Notes: generated by a model from the sequence alone, not told the origin. 36,447 bases of DNA from JBBDQZ01 sp040905705 (GCA_040905705.1 JBBDQZ010000034.1:1-36447); one strand, 5' to 3'; positions 8,601 through 16,263 are shown, counted from the first letter of the stretch. Program-made: numbers and translations.

Positions 8601-9800
8601 GATCCGGAGGATGGGACGCAGGGAATTTATGAGGCCGAAGACAACACGTTTGTGCTTGATGAAGATCAGATTACCCAGTTGCTGACGCGCAATCTCTATA
8701 TTAATGTCCACTCGGCAGACAACCCGGGCGGCGAAATTCGCGGACAATTGCTGGGAGAATCCTATGCCTTCTTCACATCCAGGTTTGGCGGCATCAATGT
8801 GGTTGATCCGGTGGAGTCGTCCGGAACCGGAGGCGTAGAGATCGAATTCAAGGGGAACCGTCTGGTGATGGTCGGTGCCTACGATAATCTTTCCTCGGCG
8901 GCTACAAATGCGCACTTTCATATCGGTGCCCCGGATGAGGGCGGCGGCGTCATACTCGGGGTGAACCGCACGCCGGGTGATCCCGCAACGTCGGGGACCT
9001 TCCAGCTGGAAGACAACCATTTTATGGCCGGCATTGATGAGGATTTTGTGGGGCATCTGTTCAATGAAACGCTTTACCTGAATATCCACACGGAAAACTA
9101 TCCGGGCGGTGAAATACGCGGGCAGGTACTGGCTGCACCCAATGCCTGGCCTGAAGCCTCGGAGCTTGAAATGCCGGAAGATGACGCCTATGTTGTGATT
9201 GAGGGCGACACAAGCCAAACGCTGGATTTCTCGTGGACGGAAGCTGTGGATCCGGACGGCAACACGGTGGTGTATCTCTGGCAGATGGCCTCGGATGATC
9301 AGTTTTCAGACCTGATCATGAATAGTAATGAAGGTACGGAAACGTCCATGTCGCCCAGCTATGCCGATGTTGACGAATTTCTGGCTGAGCAGGGAGTGGA
9401 TCCGGGTGAAACGCTTACACTCTATCACCGGATACTCACCTCGGACGGCAACCTGCAGCAAGCCGGAGCCTCCCGGTCGTTTACACTGGAACGGGGCCTC
9501 GTTACCGGAATCGATCAACCAGGAGCGGAGGTGCCGCTGGAAACCCGTTTGGAGCAGAATTATCCTAACCCCTTTAATCCGACTACAGAAATATCCTTTG
9601 CTGTAAAGGATGCCGGCCCGGTAGAATTGGAAGTCTACAATATGATTGGCCAGAGAGTAGCGGTATTAATATCGGGTGATTTAACCCCGGGTGAATACAC
9701 GGTAAACTTTGATGCTTCCGATATTTCATCCGGTATCTATATTTACCGTCTGAAGACAAACGGAAATCTGATAAGTAGAAAAATGACGCTGGTCAAATAA
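5616..9800 (+). CDS. Giant secreted CHRD-domain protein with tandemly duplicated body and sorting domain
   Basis: A 1394-residue exported protein. After a signal peptide ending near SLTATAQ (residues about 12-40) come eight CHRD (chordin-like) domains in two sets of four, each about 125 residues, recognised by the recurring x-LSG start, an HIH/HLH segment, V/INVH and a closing GGEIRGQ. Each set is followed by an about 115-residue Ig/fibronectin-like segment (TSQTLDFSWTEAVDPDGNTV). The two 632-residue halves are identical in protein sequence. A type-A sorting domain (NYPNPFNPTTEISF to KMTLVK, from about 1309) ends the protein and predicts type IX-like secretion or surface attachment. The ATG at 5649 gives a neater signal peptide and is an alternative start. 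CHRD domains in bacteria have no established function; adhesion or matrix binding is a guess. Confidence 0.9.
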   Translation: MKVKYKPISIIMKLRGIKSIISAIAVFMFFSALSLTATAQTVYKARLSGSHEVPPVTTTGTGEITATLDGTTLTVEGSVANLSAPVATEIGGGAHIHMALPGRNGGVVFPLTIDLDPDELSGTINAVDNEFELNTDQWEALGSRMLYVNVHTDNFTGGEIRGQLMPESDAYFRANLSGTTVMPSRLSQANGAIIGELDGDTLTVTGSFQDLSDDLTNQHIHLEIAGRSGGVAFPLAVDVGEDNRSGVFSPGDNSFTLDPGQKDALLERRYYVNVHSAAYPGGEIRGQIVPQVTSTMVAKLSGGAVTAGVMSDGSGSIIAELNEDTLVVTGSFSGLGSDYTNSHLHLSIPGRNGGVSVGLVPTIDPEDGTQGIYEAEDNTFVLDEDQITQLLTRNLYINVHSADNPGGEIRGQLLGESYAFFTSRFGGINVVDPVESSGTGGVEIEFKGNRLVMVGAYDNLSSAATNAHFHIGAPDEGGGVILGVNRTPGDPATSGTFQLEDNHFMAGIDEDFVGHLFNETLYLNIHTENYPGGEIRGQVLAAPNAWPEASELEMPEDDAYVVIEGDTSQTLDFSWTEAVDPDGNTVVYLWQMASDDQFSDLIMNSNEGTETSMSPSYADVDEFLAEQGVDPGETLTLYHRILTSDGNLQQAGASRSFTLERGFVTGIDHPGDGVYKARLSGSHEVPPVTTTGTGEITATLDGTTLTVEGSVANLSAPVATEIGGGAHIHMALPGRNGGVVFPLTIDLDPDELSGTINAVDNEFELNTDQWEALGSRMLYVNVHTDNFTGGEIRGQLMPESDAYFRANLSGTTVMPSRLSQANGAIIGELDGDTLTVTGSFQDLSDDLTNQHIHLEIAGRSGGVAFPLAVDVGEDNRSGVFSPGDNSFTLDPGQKDALLERRYYVNVHSAAYPGGEIRGQIVPQVTSTMVAKLSGGAVTAGVMSDGSGSIIAELNEDTLVVTGSFSGLGSDYTNSHLHLSIPGRNGGVSVGLVPTIDPEDGTQGIYEAEDNTFVLDEDQITQLLTRNLYINVHSADNPGGEIRGQLLGESYAFFTSRFGGINVVDPVESSGTGGVEIEFKGNRLVMVGAYDNLSSAATNAHFHIGAPDEGGGVILGVNRTPGDPATSGTFQLEDNHFMAGIDEDFVGHLFNETLYLNIHTENYPGGEIRGQVLAAPNAWPEASELEMPEDDAYVVIEGDTSQTLDFSWTEAVDPDGNTVVYLWQMASDDQFSDLIMNSNEGTETSMSPSYADVDEFLAEQGVDPGETLTLYHRILTSDGNLQQAGASRSFTLERGLVTGIDQPGAEVPLETRLEQNYPNPFNPTTEISFAVKDAGPVELEVYNMIGQRVAVLISGDLTPGEYTVNFDASDISSGIYIYRLKTNGNLISRKMTLVK
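5738..7600 (+). repeat. Tandem duplication, copy 1 (1863 bp, period 1896)
   Basis: This segment appears nucleotide-identical to 7634-9496. The offset is a constant 1896 bases (632 codons), so the reading frame is kept. Identity begins one base before the codon for the first residue of the mature CHRD region and stops in the codon after ERG. I compared the two copies by eye and through their identical translations in several frames, and found no difference. Confidence 0.95.
7634..9496 (+). repeat. Tandem duplication, copy 2
   Basis: Second copy of the 1863-bp unit. It is separated from copy 1 by a 33-base hinge (7601-7633) encoding FVTGIDHPGDG, which corresponds to, but differs from, the hinge that follows copy 2 (LVTGIDQPGAE) before the sorting domain. 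Confidence 0.95.
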
Positions 9801-9808
9801 TGCAATAA

Positions 9809-9997
9809 AACCCATATAACCATATGCCTGTCGAAACACTCATGGCCATGTCTTGTTAAACAAGCATCATTGATAGCCATGGGTGTTTCGCTTGCAAGGT
9901 TCACTGAGCGCTATTTATTACATATGACGTGTTGTATACTTGAAAATAGATCCTCTGATTATAAAAAAGTTCATCACGTCATATGGTTATATGGGTT
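9809..9997. repeat. 189-bp nested inverted-repeat element with 18-bp perfect ends
   Basis: Perfect 18-bp terminal inverted repeats, AACCCATATAACCATATG at 9809-9826 and its complement at 9980-9997, enclose two further hairpins. One pairs 9832-9846 with 9876-9890 (15 bp, one G-U type mismatch) and has a 13-base odd palindrome CTTGTTAAACAAG (9852-9864) in its loop. The other pairs CATATGACGTG (9921-9931) with CACGTCATATG (9976-9986), competing with the outer end. No ORF is inside. It could be a MITE-like element, an intergenic repeat family member or a structured RNA/terminator. I see no clear target duplication beyond flanking A bases. Confidence 0.75.
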
Positions 9998-10023
9998 AAA
10001 CTATTCAAAGTGAAATAATAAGA

Positions 10024-11079
10024 ATGAAAAAAAGGATGTTGATCTTTCCACTGCCGGGATTTCTGCTTGTCTGTTTAAGTGCTTTCTCAACCGGTAATAT
10101 GGAACAAAATAATCCGGGCCAAAGTGATACAGTGCAGTTGAATGAAGGCCAGGTGGAGATTCTCAGCGGGAGGGACAATACACTGTATGAATCGAATGCC
10201 GGATCGCTAAGTAACGGAGCCGGAGAACATCTTTTTGCAGGACGGACGAGTCAGGCCTCCAATTACAGGCGCAGGGCACTGTTATGGTTTGATGTTGCAT
10301 CCGCAATACCCGAAGGGGCCGAAATTACCCATGTTACTCTTCAGATGAACGTTTCAAGGGCACCAATGACAACACCGGAGATTTTTTATCTGCATCGTGT
10401 TACAGCCGACTGGGGTGAAGGGGCCTCACATGCAGGCGGAGAAGAAGGATCCGGAGGTGAAGCCGAGTCCGGTGATGCAACCTGGATTCATCGTTTTCAT
10501 GACGACTTGTTATGGGCAACCCCCGGCGGAGATTATGAATCGGAACCTTCTGGTGAAGCAATTATCGAGGGATTGGGATCATATAGCTGGGAAGCGACCG
10601 ATACAATGAACCAGGACGTACAGAGCTGGCTGGATGAACCTGACGATAATTCCGGATGGGTTGTGATTGGTAACGAGGAAGTGTCCCAAACCTCAAAACG
10701 ATTTGATTCAAGACATCATCCAACGGAGAATAATCGTCCCCGGCTTATCGTAGATTATCAAATTCCTACATCATCGGAAGAAATTATTACCGATGTGCCA
10801 TCATCATTCAGACTCTTTCAAAATTTTCCGAATCCATTTAATCCTGTTACACAAATTCGTTACAGATTGGACAGTAACGGACCGGTAAGGCTGGTTATAT
10901 ATAATGTGCTTGGAATGGAAGTGCAAGTACTGGTGGATGAAGTTCAATCTGCAGGAGAACACCTGGCCGTATGGGACACAGGCACATCCGGAAATATCAA
11001 CCTGAGTTCAGGTGTATACTTTTACCGTCTGTATCATGGCAGCCGAAGTGAAACCCGGCAGATGTTATTGGTCAAGTGA
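10024..11079 (+). CDS. Secreted DNRLRE-type domain protein with type-A sorting domain
   Basis: A 351-residue exported protein. A signal peptide covers about residues 1-25. Residues about 40-245 resemble the DNRLRE/carbohydrate-binding-like domain: YESNAGSLSNGAGEHLFAG, then RRALLWFDVASAIPEGAEI, LHRVTADWGEG, a DATWIHRFHD segment, and WVVIGNEE followed by RPRLIVDYQ. This order is typical of that beta-sandwich family, which is often attached to secreted glycan-active proteins. Residues about 265-351 are the sorting domain (LFQNFPNPFNPVTQIRY to QMLLVK), so the protein is probably a type IX-like secretion substrate. It has no catalytic domain. It lies downstream of the inverted-repeat element and is followed by tatA after 165 bases. 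Confidence 0.85.
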   Translation: MKKRMLIFPLPGFLLVCLSAFSTGNMEQNNPGQSDTVQLNEGQVEILSGRDNTLYESNAGSLSNGAGEHLFAGRTSQASNYRRRALLWFDVASAIPEGAEITHVTLQMNVSRAPMTTPEIFYLHRVTADWGEGASHAGGEEGSGGEAESGDATWIHRFHDDLLWATPGGDYESEPSGEAIIEGLGSYSWEATDTMNQDVQSWLDEPDDNSGWVVIGNEEVSQTSKRFDSRHHPTENNRPRLIVDYQIPTSSEEIITDVPSSFRLFQNFPNPFNPVTQIRYRLDSNGPVRLVIYNVLGMEVQVLVDEVQSAGEHLAVWDTGTSGNINLSSGVYFYRLYHGSRSETRQMLLVK

Positions 11080-11244
11080 GTTCCGTTCCCCCCGAGATTA
11101 CATTGTAAATAATTCATGTATTGACCGTATCTTATTTTTCGTTATCCTGACAGATACAATGACGTGAAGTCTCGTGCCGGTGTATTACCGGAAACGATGC
11201 TTTACTTACGACAATTGGAAACGAAGTATAAATTATATTGAATT

Positions 11245-11496
11245 ATGGGTTTTTTAGGCGGATTCGAATGGCTGATTATCGTATTGGTGCTGCTATTGTT
11301 GTTTGGTGCAAAGAAAATACCGGAAATAGCCCGTGGCATAGGCCAAGGTATATTTGAGTTCAGAAAGGCTACCAACGACGGAAAAAAAGAGCTGGAAAAA
11401 AAGAAGGAAAAGGCTAAGGAGGAAAAGGCTAAGGAGGAAAATATAAACGAGAATTTGGAAGAGAAAGAGAACACGAAAGAGAAAGAGTCGCAGTAA
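11245..11496 (+). CDS. tatA: Sec-independent twin-arginine translocase subunit TatA/E
   Basis: An 83-residue TatA-family protein that forms the membrane-inserted oligomer of the twin-arginine translocation system for folded proteins. One transmembrane helix (FEWLIIVLVLLLLFGAKKIPE) with the diagnostic FG-x-KKIPE hinge is followed by an amphipathic helix (ARGIGQGIFEFRKA) and a highly charged Lys/Glu-rich tail (KELEKKKEKAKEEKAKEE). Length and layout match the family. No tatC is adjacent, so the partner must lie elsewhere in the genome. A Tat substrate with an SRRSFLG signal is encoded within this window at 33198-34532. Confidence 0.92.
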   Translation: MGFLGGFEWLIIVLVLLLLFGAKKIPEIARGIGQGIFEFRKATNDGKKELEKKKEKAKEEKAKEENINENLEEKENTKEKESQ

Positions 11497-11827
11497 TTAC
11501 CATGCTTATAGATGTATATTGAGGATAATTGTGATTTGTTGACCGTACCTGATATGGCCGGTCTGTTGCTGATCCACAACAAGCACAATTTCACACAGGC
11601 GTATAAGGAACCGAAGTGCTTCCCTTATGCAATTCGGGCTGTTTTCAGCCGGGGCCATTTGACCGGGGAGAGTTAACGTGGTTGAATGATATCGAAACAC
11701 AATATGTTGATGATCAATACATGAAAATAAACCGATACCGTGAATAACATAAAGTAATACGGTGTCAAACTCCAAAATTAACATTTGTGGAGTTCATACA
11801 ATAATCATTTCCAAAAATATTGATTTT
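11497..11827. other. Intergenic stretch upstream of the ATP-grasp operon; only a short inverted repeat seen
   Basis: I find no convincing gene in these 331 bases. A 7-bp inverted repeat, AACTCCA (11768-11774) and TGGAGTT (11788-11794), lies just upstream of the likely ATP-grasp start at 11828 and could be an operator. A GTG-initiated in-frame extension from 11762 crosses this repeat; I regard it as untranslated leader. There is no clear terminator after tatA. Confidence 0.45.
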
Positions 11828-13054
11828 ATGAGTAAGCCAGTAGCATTGCTTGGCTGGAGCCTTGAGGCGATTGACAGCATGCATAAAATGAATCGTCCCT
11901 TCATTGTGGTCAGTTTTCCCGACTTTGAGGCATATGCACAGGAAAATAACATTCCATTTGTCGGATGGGATTTCAATTCATGGGGTGATCAGTCCAATAC
12001 GCTTCATCTTAAAGAAAAACTGGACGCTTTTGATGTAAACCTCGCCGTCCCCCTCTATGAAGAAACAGTCGAGTGGGCCGGTGCGCTGAATTCTCTTTAT
12101 CGGGATGATCCGCGTGTGTTGAACCGTGCTTTTCTTTTCAGAAACAAAGCTGTGATGAAGCGCAAAGCAATGCTTGCCGGGATTCGAGTCGGGCTTTTTG
12201 AGGAAGTACACTCTCGTGAACAAGTTCATAAATTTATGGACCGTCTAAACGAAGCCAACCTCTCGTTACCAGGTGAAGAGGATGCCTGGGTGCATTTGAA
12301 GCCCTTTTCTGCGGCGGGTACCGTCGGACACAAAATGTTGCGATCCAAAGAGGACATAGACAATAAAGTGATCGAAAAGGATTTTCCCTGCCTGGTGGAA
12401 AGCCATTTACCCGGCAAGGAATTTTCTTGCGAGGCATTTATTCACAATGGGAAAGTGCGTTTTCTTAATATCACCGAGTATGTCAAACTCGGCTACTCCA
12501 ATTTTGTTCCGTGCGGCCCTGAATTGGAGGAAAAACGGCCGATCATCACCGATGCTATTGACAAGCTGGTATCTTCCTTTGGGATTGAATACGGGATGAT
12601 TCATCCCGAGTGGTTTCTCACCGAGGACAACACGATAAGTTTCGGAGAGGTGGCCGCCCGGATACCCGGAGGGCATATTTTTGAACTGATAAAAAAAGCA
12701 CACAGATTTGATCCCATTCAGGCCCTGGTGTTGTGCAGTGATCCGAACACTACAGAAGAGCAGATCGAAGCCTTTTTCCCCGAAAACACGACAGATGGAA
12801 AGCAGTATGCCGGAAGCGTAATGGTTTATCCCAAACCGGGGCATATTACCGGGCTGAACGTTCCTGATGAGTTAAAAGAAGAGCCCTATTTTGAATCCCA
12901 TACACTCTATGAACCTTCTGAGCACAAAGTGTCAGATCAGCGGGAGGGTTTTGGCAACCACTATGGCACTATATTTTTCAACGGTGAGGATCCCGGACGC
13001 ATGAGAGAACTACTGCTGCATTATCAGGAAACAGATTTTTATGACCGGAGATAA
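11828..13054 (+). CDS. ATP-grasp carboxylate-amine ligase
   Basis: A 408-residue ATP-grasp enzyme, expected to activate a carboxylate as acyl phosphate and join it to an amine. The N-terminal pre-ATP-grasp Rossmann-like part starts SKPVALLGWSLEAIDSM. The ATP-grasp core shows RNKAVMKRKAMLAGI, HLKPFSAAGTVG (ATP lysine and glycine-rich loop), the hinge glutamate in VESHLPGKEFSCEAF, and the metal-binding end HPEWFLTEDNTISFGEVAARIPGG. This layout is like biotin-carboxylase-type and carnosine-synthase-type peptide ligases. The ATG at 11828 is chosen because homologous sequence starts there. It is first in a three-gene operon; the next gene starts 62 bases downstream. The neighbouring racemase-family gene suggests an amino-acid substrate, which is inference. 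Confidence 0.85.
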   Translation: MSKPVALLGWSLEAIDSMHKMNRPFIVVSFPDFEAYAQENNIPFVGWDFNSWGDQSNTLHLKEKLDAFDVNLAVPLYEETVEWAGALNSLYRDDPRVLNRAFLFRNKAVMKRKAMLAGIRVGLFEEVHSREQVHKFMDRLNEANLSLPGEEDAWVHLKPFSAAGTVGHKMLRSKEDIDNKVIEKDFPCLVESHLPGKEFSCEAFIHNGKVRFLNITEYVKLGYSNFVPCGPELEEKRPIITDAIDKLVSSFGIEYGMIHPEWFLTEDNTISFGEVAARIPGGHIFELIKKAHRFDPIQALVLCSDPNTTEEQIEAFFPENTTDGKQYAGSVMVYPKPGHITGLNVPDELKEEPYFESHTLYEPSEHKVSDQREGFGNHYGTIFFNGEDPGRMRELLLHYQETDFYDRR

Positions 13055-13116
13055 ATCCCTATTCTTTTTGTCATTTCATATCTATTGACACATTGCAATC
13101 GGACCTAGTGAGATTC

Positions 13117-15093
13117 ATGCATAAAGACGTTGCCCTTCCCGAGAACATCATCCGAAACCTTCATCAGAACCTCACAGAGCTCGAGGAATCTTCTCCTCTG
13201 ATGCGGGAACAATATGTAAAAAAACTCTTCAGTCAGATTGACATCATTACGGACCTGGATGGTGGTATGGCTGCCCTTTATCAGGATATTGGCAGATTAA
13301 TTAATGCCGGTATATTTAAAGACACTTTGTGGGAGAATCCTGAAAAACTCGTGCCTTCCCTTGTTGGCGGCACCCTGAAAGTCGGTGGCGGTACCACGCA
13401 GATTGAAATATTGAGTGAACTGCGCTTTTTGGCTATCTACAAGGGAGATTACCAATCAAAGGCTATCTCCTCCACCCAGGCCAGAGAGTTTCTGGAAGAT
13501 ACCATTTCCGGTAATCTTGAACTTGTATTTCCGGATGTTATGGGCCACAATTATGAGACCGATGCGAAAACGCAGATCCGGACCAGAAACCTTTTTGCTT
13601 TCATTTTGGAAGAACTGCCCATGGAAAGCATCAAGAAGAGACTGGCTACTGAAATTGAATTGATCTGTCTGCAACGGCCCGTTGTTACTGACCGGGTACT
13701 TGTTATCATTTCCATTCTCAGGGATCATTTTGAGTTGCAACCGGGCAATCCGATCGACCAGCGTCTGGCATACTTTGTGCGTTCTGTATATTCTCCGTCC
13801 CAAAAAGCCGGTGAAAGCGATACGGAAGCCTACCTTCATTATCTTGACAGTGCTGATCCCGATGCTCTCAGGAAGGAATGCGATGAACTGGGATCGACGA
13901 TGCGTGAAACCGGATTGGCGACTGGGTATCATGCCGTTCTGCTTCGGAAGGTCGTTGATCAACCGTCCCTGCTAAAAACCATGCTCGGCCTTGACAATAC
14001 AGGAAAAGCGGAACTCGTCAAACATCTGCCGTTTATACAGAAACTGATTTCCGAGGTGATTCACGTCGATAACGCCCGCAGTTGTTACGGGCTGGCCCGG
14101 TTTCTTGAACGGGGACTCCTGTCCCAACAAGCCGTAATTACCGGATTGCAACGACTTCTTGAAGTAAACATGCATAAAGAGGTGGCTGAACGTATCCGTC
14201 AGTCACGTCCCGATTCTTCTCTTGTACCGCTTCAAATACTTACAGGCGATACGTTGAGTATTTTGGGACTACCACTCGGTATCGGGCAGGGTTTAAATCC
14301 TACTTGTCAGTCAGCAAGAGGCATCAGTCTCTGGAGCCGGCATGCACCGGGTAAATTGTTGCGAATGATCATAACAGCTGCCCAGTCAAACAACCTTTCG
14401 ATGCGTTTCGAAGGAGAAACTCTGGAGTCTGAAAACCTCGGAATGGGTCTGGCCACGGAATTAGACCTCAATCTGGATGCGGTTTCCGTGGTTCTTGTTC
14501 CCCATTTGGACAGGATCTACAACGAAATGATGAATCGTGCTTCATTTAGGGGAGAAGATCCGCACAAATGGGTGAATCCGGCCATGTACGGGCAATGGAT
14601 ACCTACCGGCTTCATATCGGCTTATAACGAAGTGACTCAATCGATCAACAACTACGACGAATTTATACGGATTTTCTATGCTTCCCATCATCCGGAGTAT
14701 AACGGTGGATTTGATCTGGCTTACCCCAATCCGGTAGGTATATTCTTAACCACTACAACCGGGAAACTAATCGGTTTTCATGCTGTTTCCATTTTGAGAG
14801 TCAGGAAAAATAAAGGATCGGTAAGAATCTATTTCCTGAATCCCAATAACGAAGGTCGCCAGCGCTGGCAGTCGGACATCGAGCCAACTGTTGCCGGCAA
14901 TGGAGAACAGGCGGGTGAATCTTCCTTGCCCTTTTATCAATTCGCTTCCCGTGTCTATGCATTTCACTATCATGCAAGTGACATCGGAGACCTTTCGACC
15001 GTAGACCGGTCTGAAGTCGACAAGGTCAGGGAAATTGCACAGAACAGCTGGGGGGAATCCTATATCTGGTCGGATCAAACCGCCATTCACTAA
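13117..15093 (+). CDS. Uncharacterised 658-residue protein with possible papain-like Cys/His/Asn triad
   Basis: I do not recognise this family. The first 370 residues look alpha-helical and repeat-like with no membrane segment or signal peptide, so it is probably cytoplasmic. The C-terminal third has the features of a thiol hydrolase or transferase: a conserved-looking NPTCQSARG at Cys397, a GFHAVS at His555, and YFLNPNNEGRQRW at Asn575. The order and the spacing between His and Asn resemble papain-fold enzymes, and W-x-NP and Gly-rich segments surround them. The ATG at 13117 is preferred to an upstream in-frame TTG at 13093. The gene lies between an ATP-grasp ligase (62 bases upstream) and an alanine-racemase-family gene (12 bases downstream), so the three probably act in one pathway. 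Confidence 0.8.
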   Translation: MHKDVALPENIIRNLHQNLTELEESSPLMREQYVKKLFSQIDIITDLDGGMAALYQDIGRLINAGIFKDTLWENPEKLVPSLVGGTLKVGGGTTQIEILSELRFLAIYKGDYQSKAISSTQAREFLEDTISGNLELVFPDVMGHNYETDAKTQIRTRNLFAFILEELPMESIKKRLATEIELICLQRPVVTDRVLVIISILRDHFELQPGNPIDQRLAYFVRSVYSPSQKAGESDTEAYLHYLDSADPDALRKECDELGSTMRETGLATGYHAVLLRKVVDQPSLLKTMLGLDNTGKAELVKHLPFIQKLISEVIHVDNARSCYGLARFLERGLLSQQAVITGLQRLLEVNMHKEVAERIRQSRPDSSLVPLQILTGDTLSILGLPLGIGQGLNPTCQSARGISLWSRHAPGKLLRMIITAAQSNNLSMRFEGETLESENLGMGLATELDLNLDAVSVVLVPHLDRIYNEMMNRASFRGEDPHKWVNPAMYGQWIPTGFISAYNEVTQSINNYDEFIRIFYASHHPEYNGGFDLAYPNPVGIFLTTTTGKLIGFHAVSILRVRKNKGSVRIYFLNPNNEGRQRWQSDIEPTVAGNGEQAGESSLPFYQFASRVYAFHYHASDIGDLSTVDRSEVDKVREIAQNSWGESYIWSDQTAIH

Positions 15094-15105
15094 ATAAAAC
15101 CGGCA

Positions 15106-16263
15106 ATGGTCAAGCACTCATCACGTATAGAATTAAGTCAATCGGCGTTGAATAACAATTTTCGCTTTATTCGTTCAAAGATTGGGCCGGAGGCTATTAT
15201 TTCGTCGGTTGTCAAGGCAAATGCATTTGGGCATGAGATCAGCACCTTTGTACCGATGGCAGAAAAATATGGCATAAGGCATTTTTCCGTGGCATCCGGT
15301 TTCGAAGCTTTTGAAGTAAAAAGTGTTTGTCGGGAAGACAGCCATGTCATGATCATGGGGATTCTCTATCCCGATGATATGGAGTGGGTCATTGAAAACG
15401 AGATTGAGTTTTTTGTTTTTGATTATCACCGGGTGACACGTGCCAGGGAAGTTGCTGAAAAAACAGGTAAAAAGGCCATTATTCATATCGAAGTTGAAAC
15501 CGGGGGCAACCGAACAGGTATGGGAGAAAAGGAGATGTTAAAGGCTGTTTCCTATATGAAAAAGCATGCCAGGCATTTTCAGTTCGAAGGATTTTGTACC
15601 CATTTTGCCGGAATTGAAAATCTTGCCAATCAATTTCGAATTGTCAAACAGAGAAAACGGTTTGAAGAAATGTATCGTAAAGTAAAAAAAACAGGGTATT
15701 TGCCACGTCTGCGGCATACGGCTTGTTCAGCCGCCGCACTGGGTTTTCCCGATACGGTAATGGATTTGGTTCGAATCGGTACGGCACAATACGGTATGTG
15801 GCCCAGCCCTGATATTTACAATATGCATCTTATGCAGACCGGGAAAGTAAAGGACAATTCTCTGAAACGTATACTGACCTGGAAAACCGACATCATGCAC
15901 ATCAAGAGCATTAAAAAAGATGAATTTGTTGGATATGGTACCAGTTTCCAGGCTCCGAAAGATATGCGTATAGCTGTACTGCCGCTGGGATACAGTAACG
16001 GATATCCACGATCATTATCCAACAATGGCCATGTTCTGATCCATGGCAAAAGAGCACCGGTCGTAGGGCTTATCAATATGAATGTCTTCATGGTGGACGT
16101 CAGCCATATTCCGGGGGCCGTTGTACGAGATGATGTCGTGCTGGTGGGACGACAGAAAAACAACACCATCAGTATCAAGTCATTTTCAGAATTCACCGAT
16201 GCGATCAACAATGAACTGGTGAGCAGGCTGCCGAAAGCGATCCCCAGAATGGCGGTACGTTAA
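15106..16263 (+). CDS. Alanine racemase-family PLP enzyme, atypical active-site motifs
   Basis: A 385-residue fold-type III PLP enzyme of the alanine racemase family. The PLP lysine is Lys37 in VVKANAFGHE, and the second catalytic base is Tyr277 in VGYGTSF, followed by the family signature AVLPLGYSNGYPR. IGTAQYGMWPS and FMVDVS also match. Two family-typical positions are changed: the KADAYGHG motif reads KANAFGHE (Asp to Asn, Tyr to Phe), and the SMDQ motif reads NMNV. These changes suggest a different substrate or a dedicated paralogue rather than the housekeeping enzyme that supplies D-alanine for peptidoglycan. It is the third gene of the ATP-grasp operon, only 12 bases after the preceding stop. 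Confidence 0.88.
   Translation: MVKHSSRIELSQSALNNNFRFIRSKIGPEAIISSVVKANAFGHEISTFVPMAEKYGIRHFSVASGFEAFEVKSVCREDSHVMIMGILYPDDMEWVIENEIEFFVFDYHRVTRAREVAEKTGKKAIIHIEVETGGNRTGMGEKEMLKAVSYMKKHARHFQFEGFCTHFAGIENLANQFRIVKQRKRFEEMYRKVKKTGYLPRLRHTACSAAALGFPDTVMDLVRIGTAQYGMWPSPDIYNMHLMQTGKVKDNSLKRILTWKTDIMHIKSIKKDEFVGYGTSFQAPKDMRIAVLPLGYSNGYPRSLSNNGHVLIHGKRAPVVGLINMNVFMVDVSHIPGAVVRDDVVLVGRQKNNTISIKSFSEFTDAINNELVSRLPKAIPRMAVR

Noticed and set aside
6651..9218. Long antisense frames inside the CHRD gene (223 codons, present twice identically)
   Set aside because: They are duplicated only because the host DNA is duplicated; the sense frame has domains, signal peptide and sorting domain, and the antisense products show no family features.
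5738..9496. Tandem repeats as a CRISPR array
   Set aside because: Repeat units are 1.9 kb and coding; there are no short repeats with unique spacers anywhere in the window.
11120..11244. Possible tRNA or small RNA in the gap before tatA
   Set aside because: Only a 5-bp CCGGT/ACCGG stem is seen; no cloverleaf or T-arm motif.
11506..11784. A 92-codon minus-strand frame upstream of the ATP-grasp gene
   Set aside because: No recognisable domain and it runs across the leader of the operon; treated as chance.
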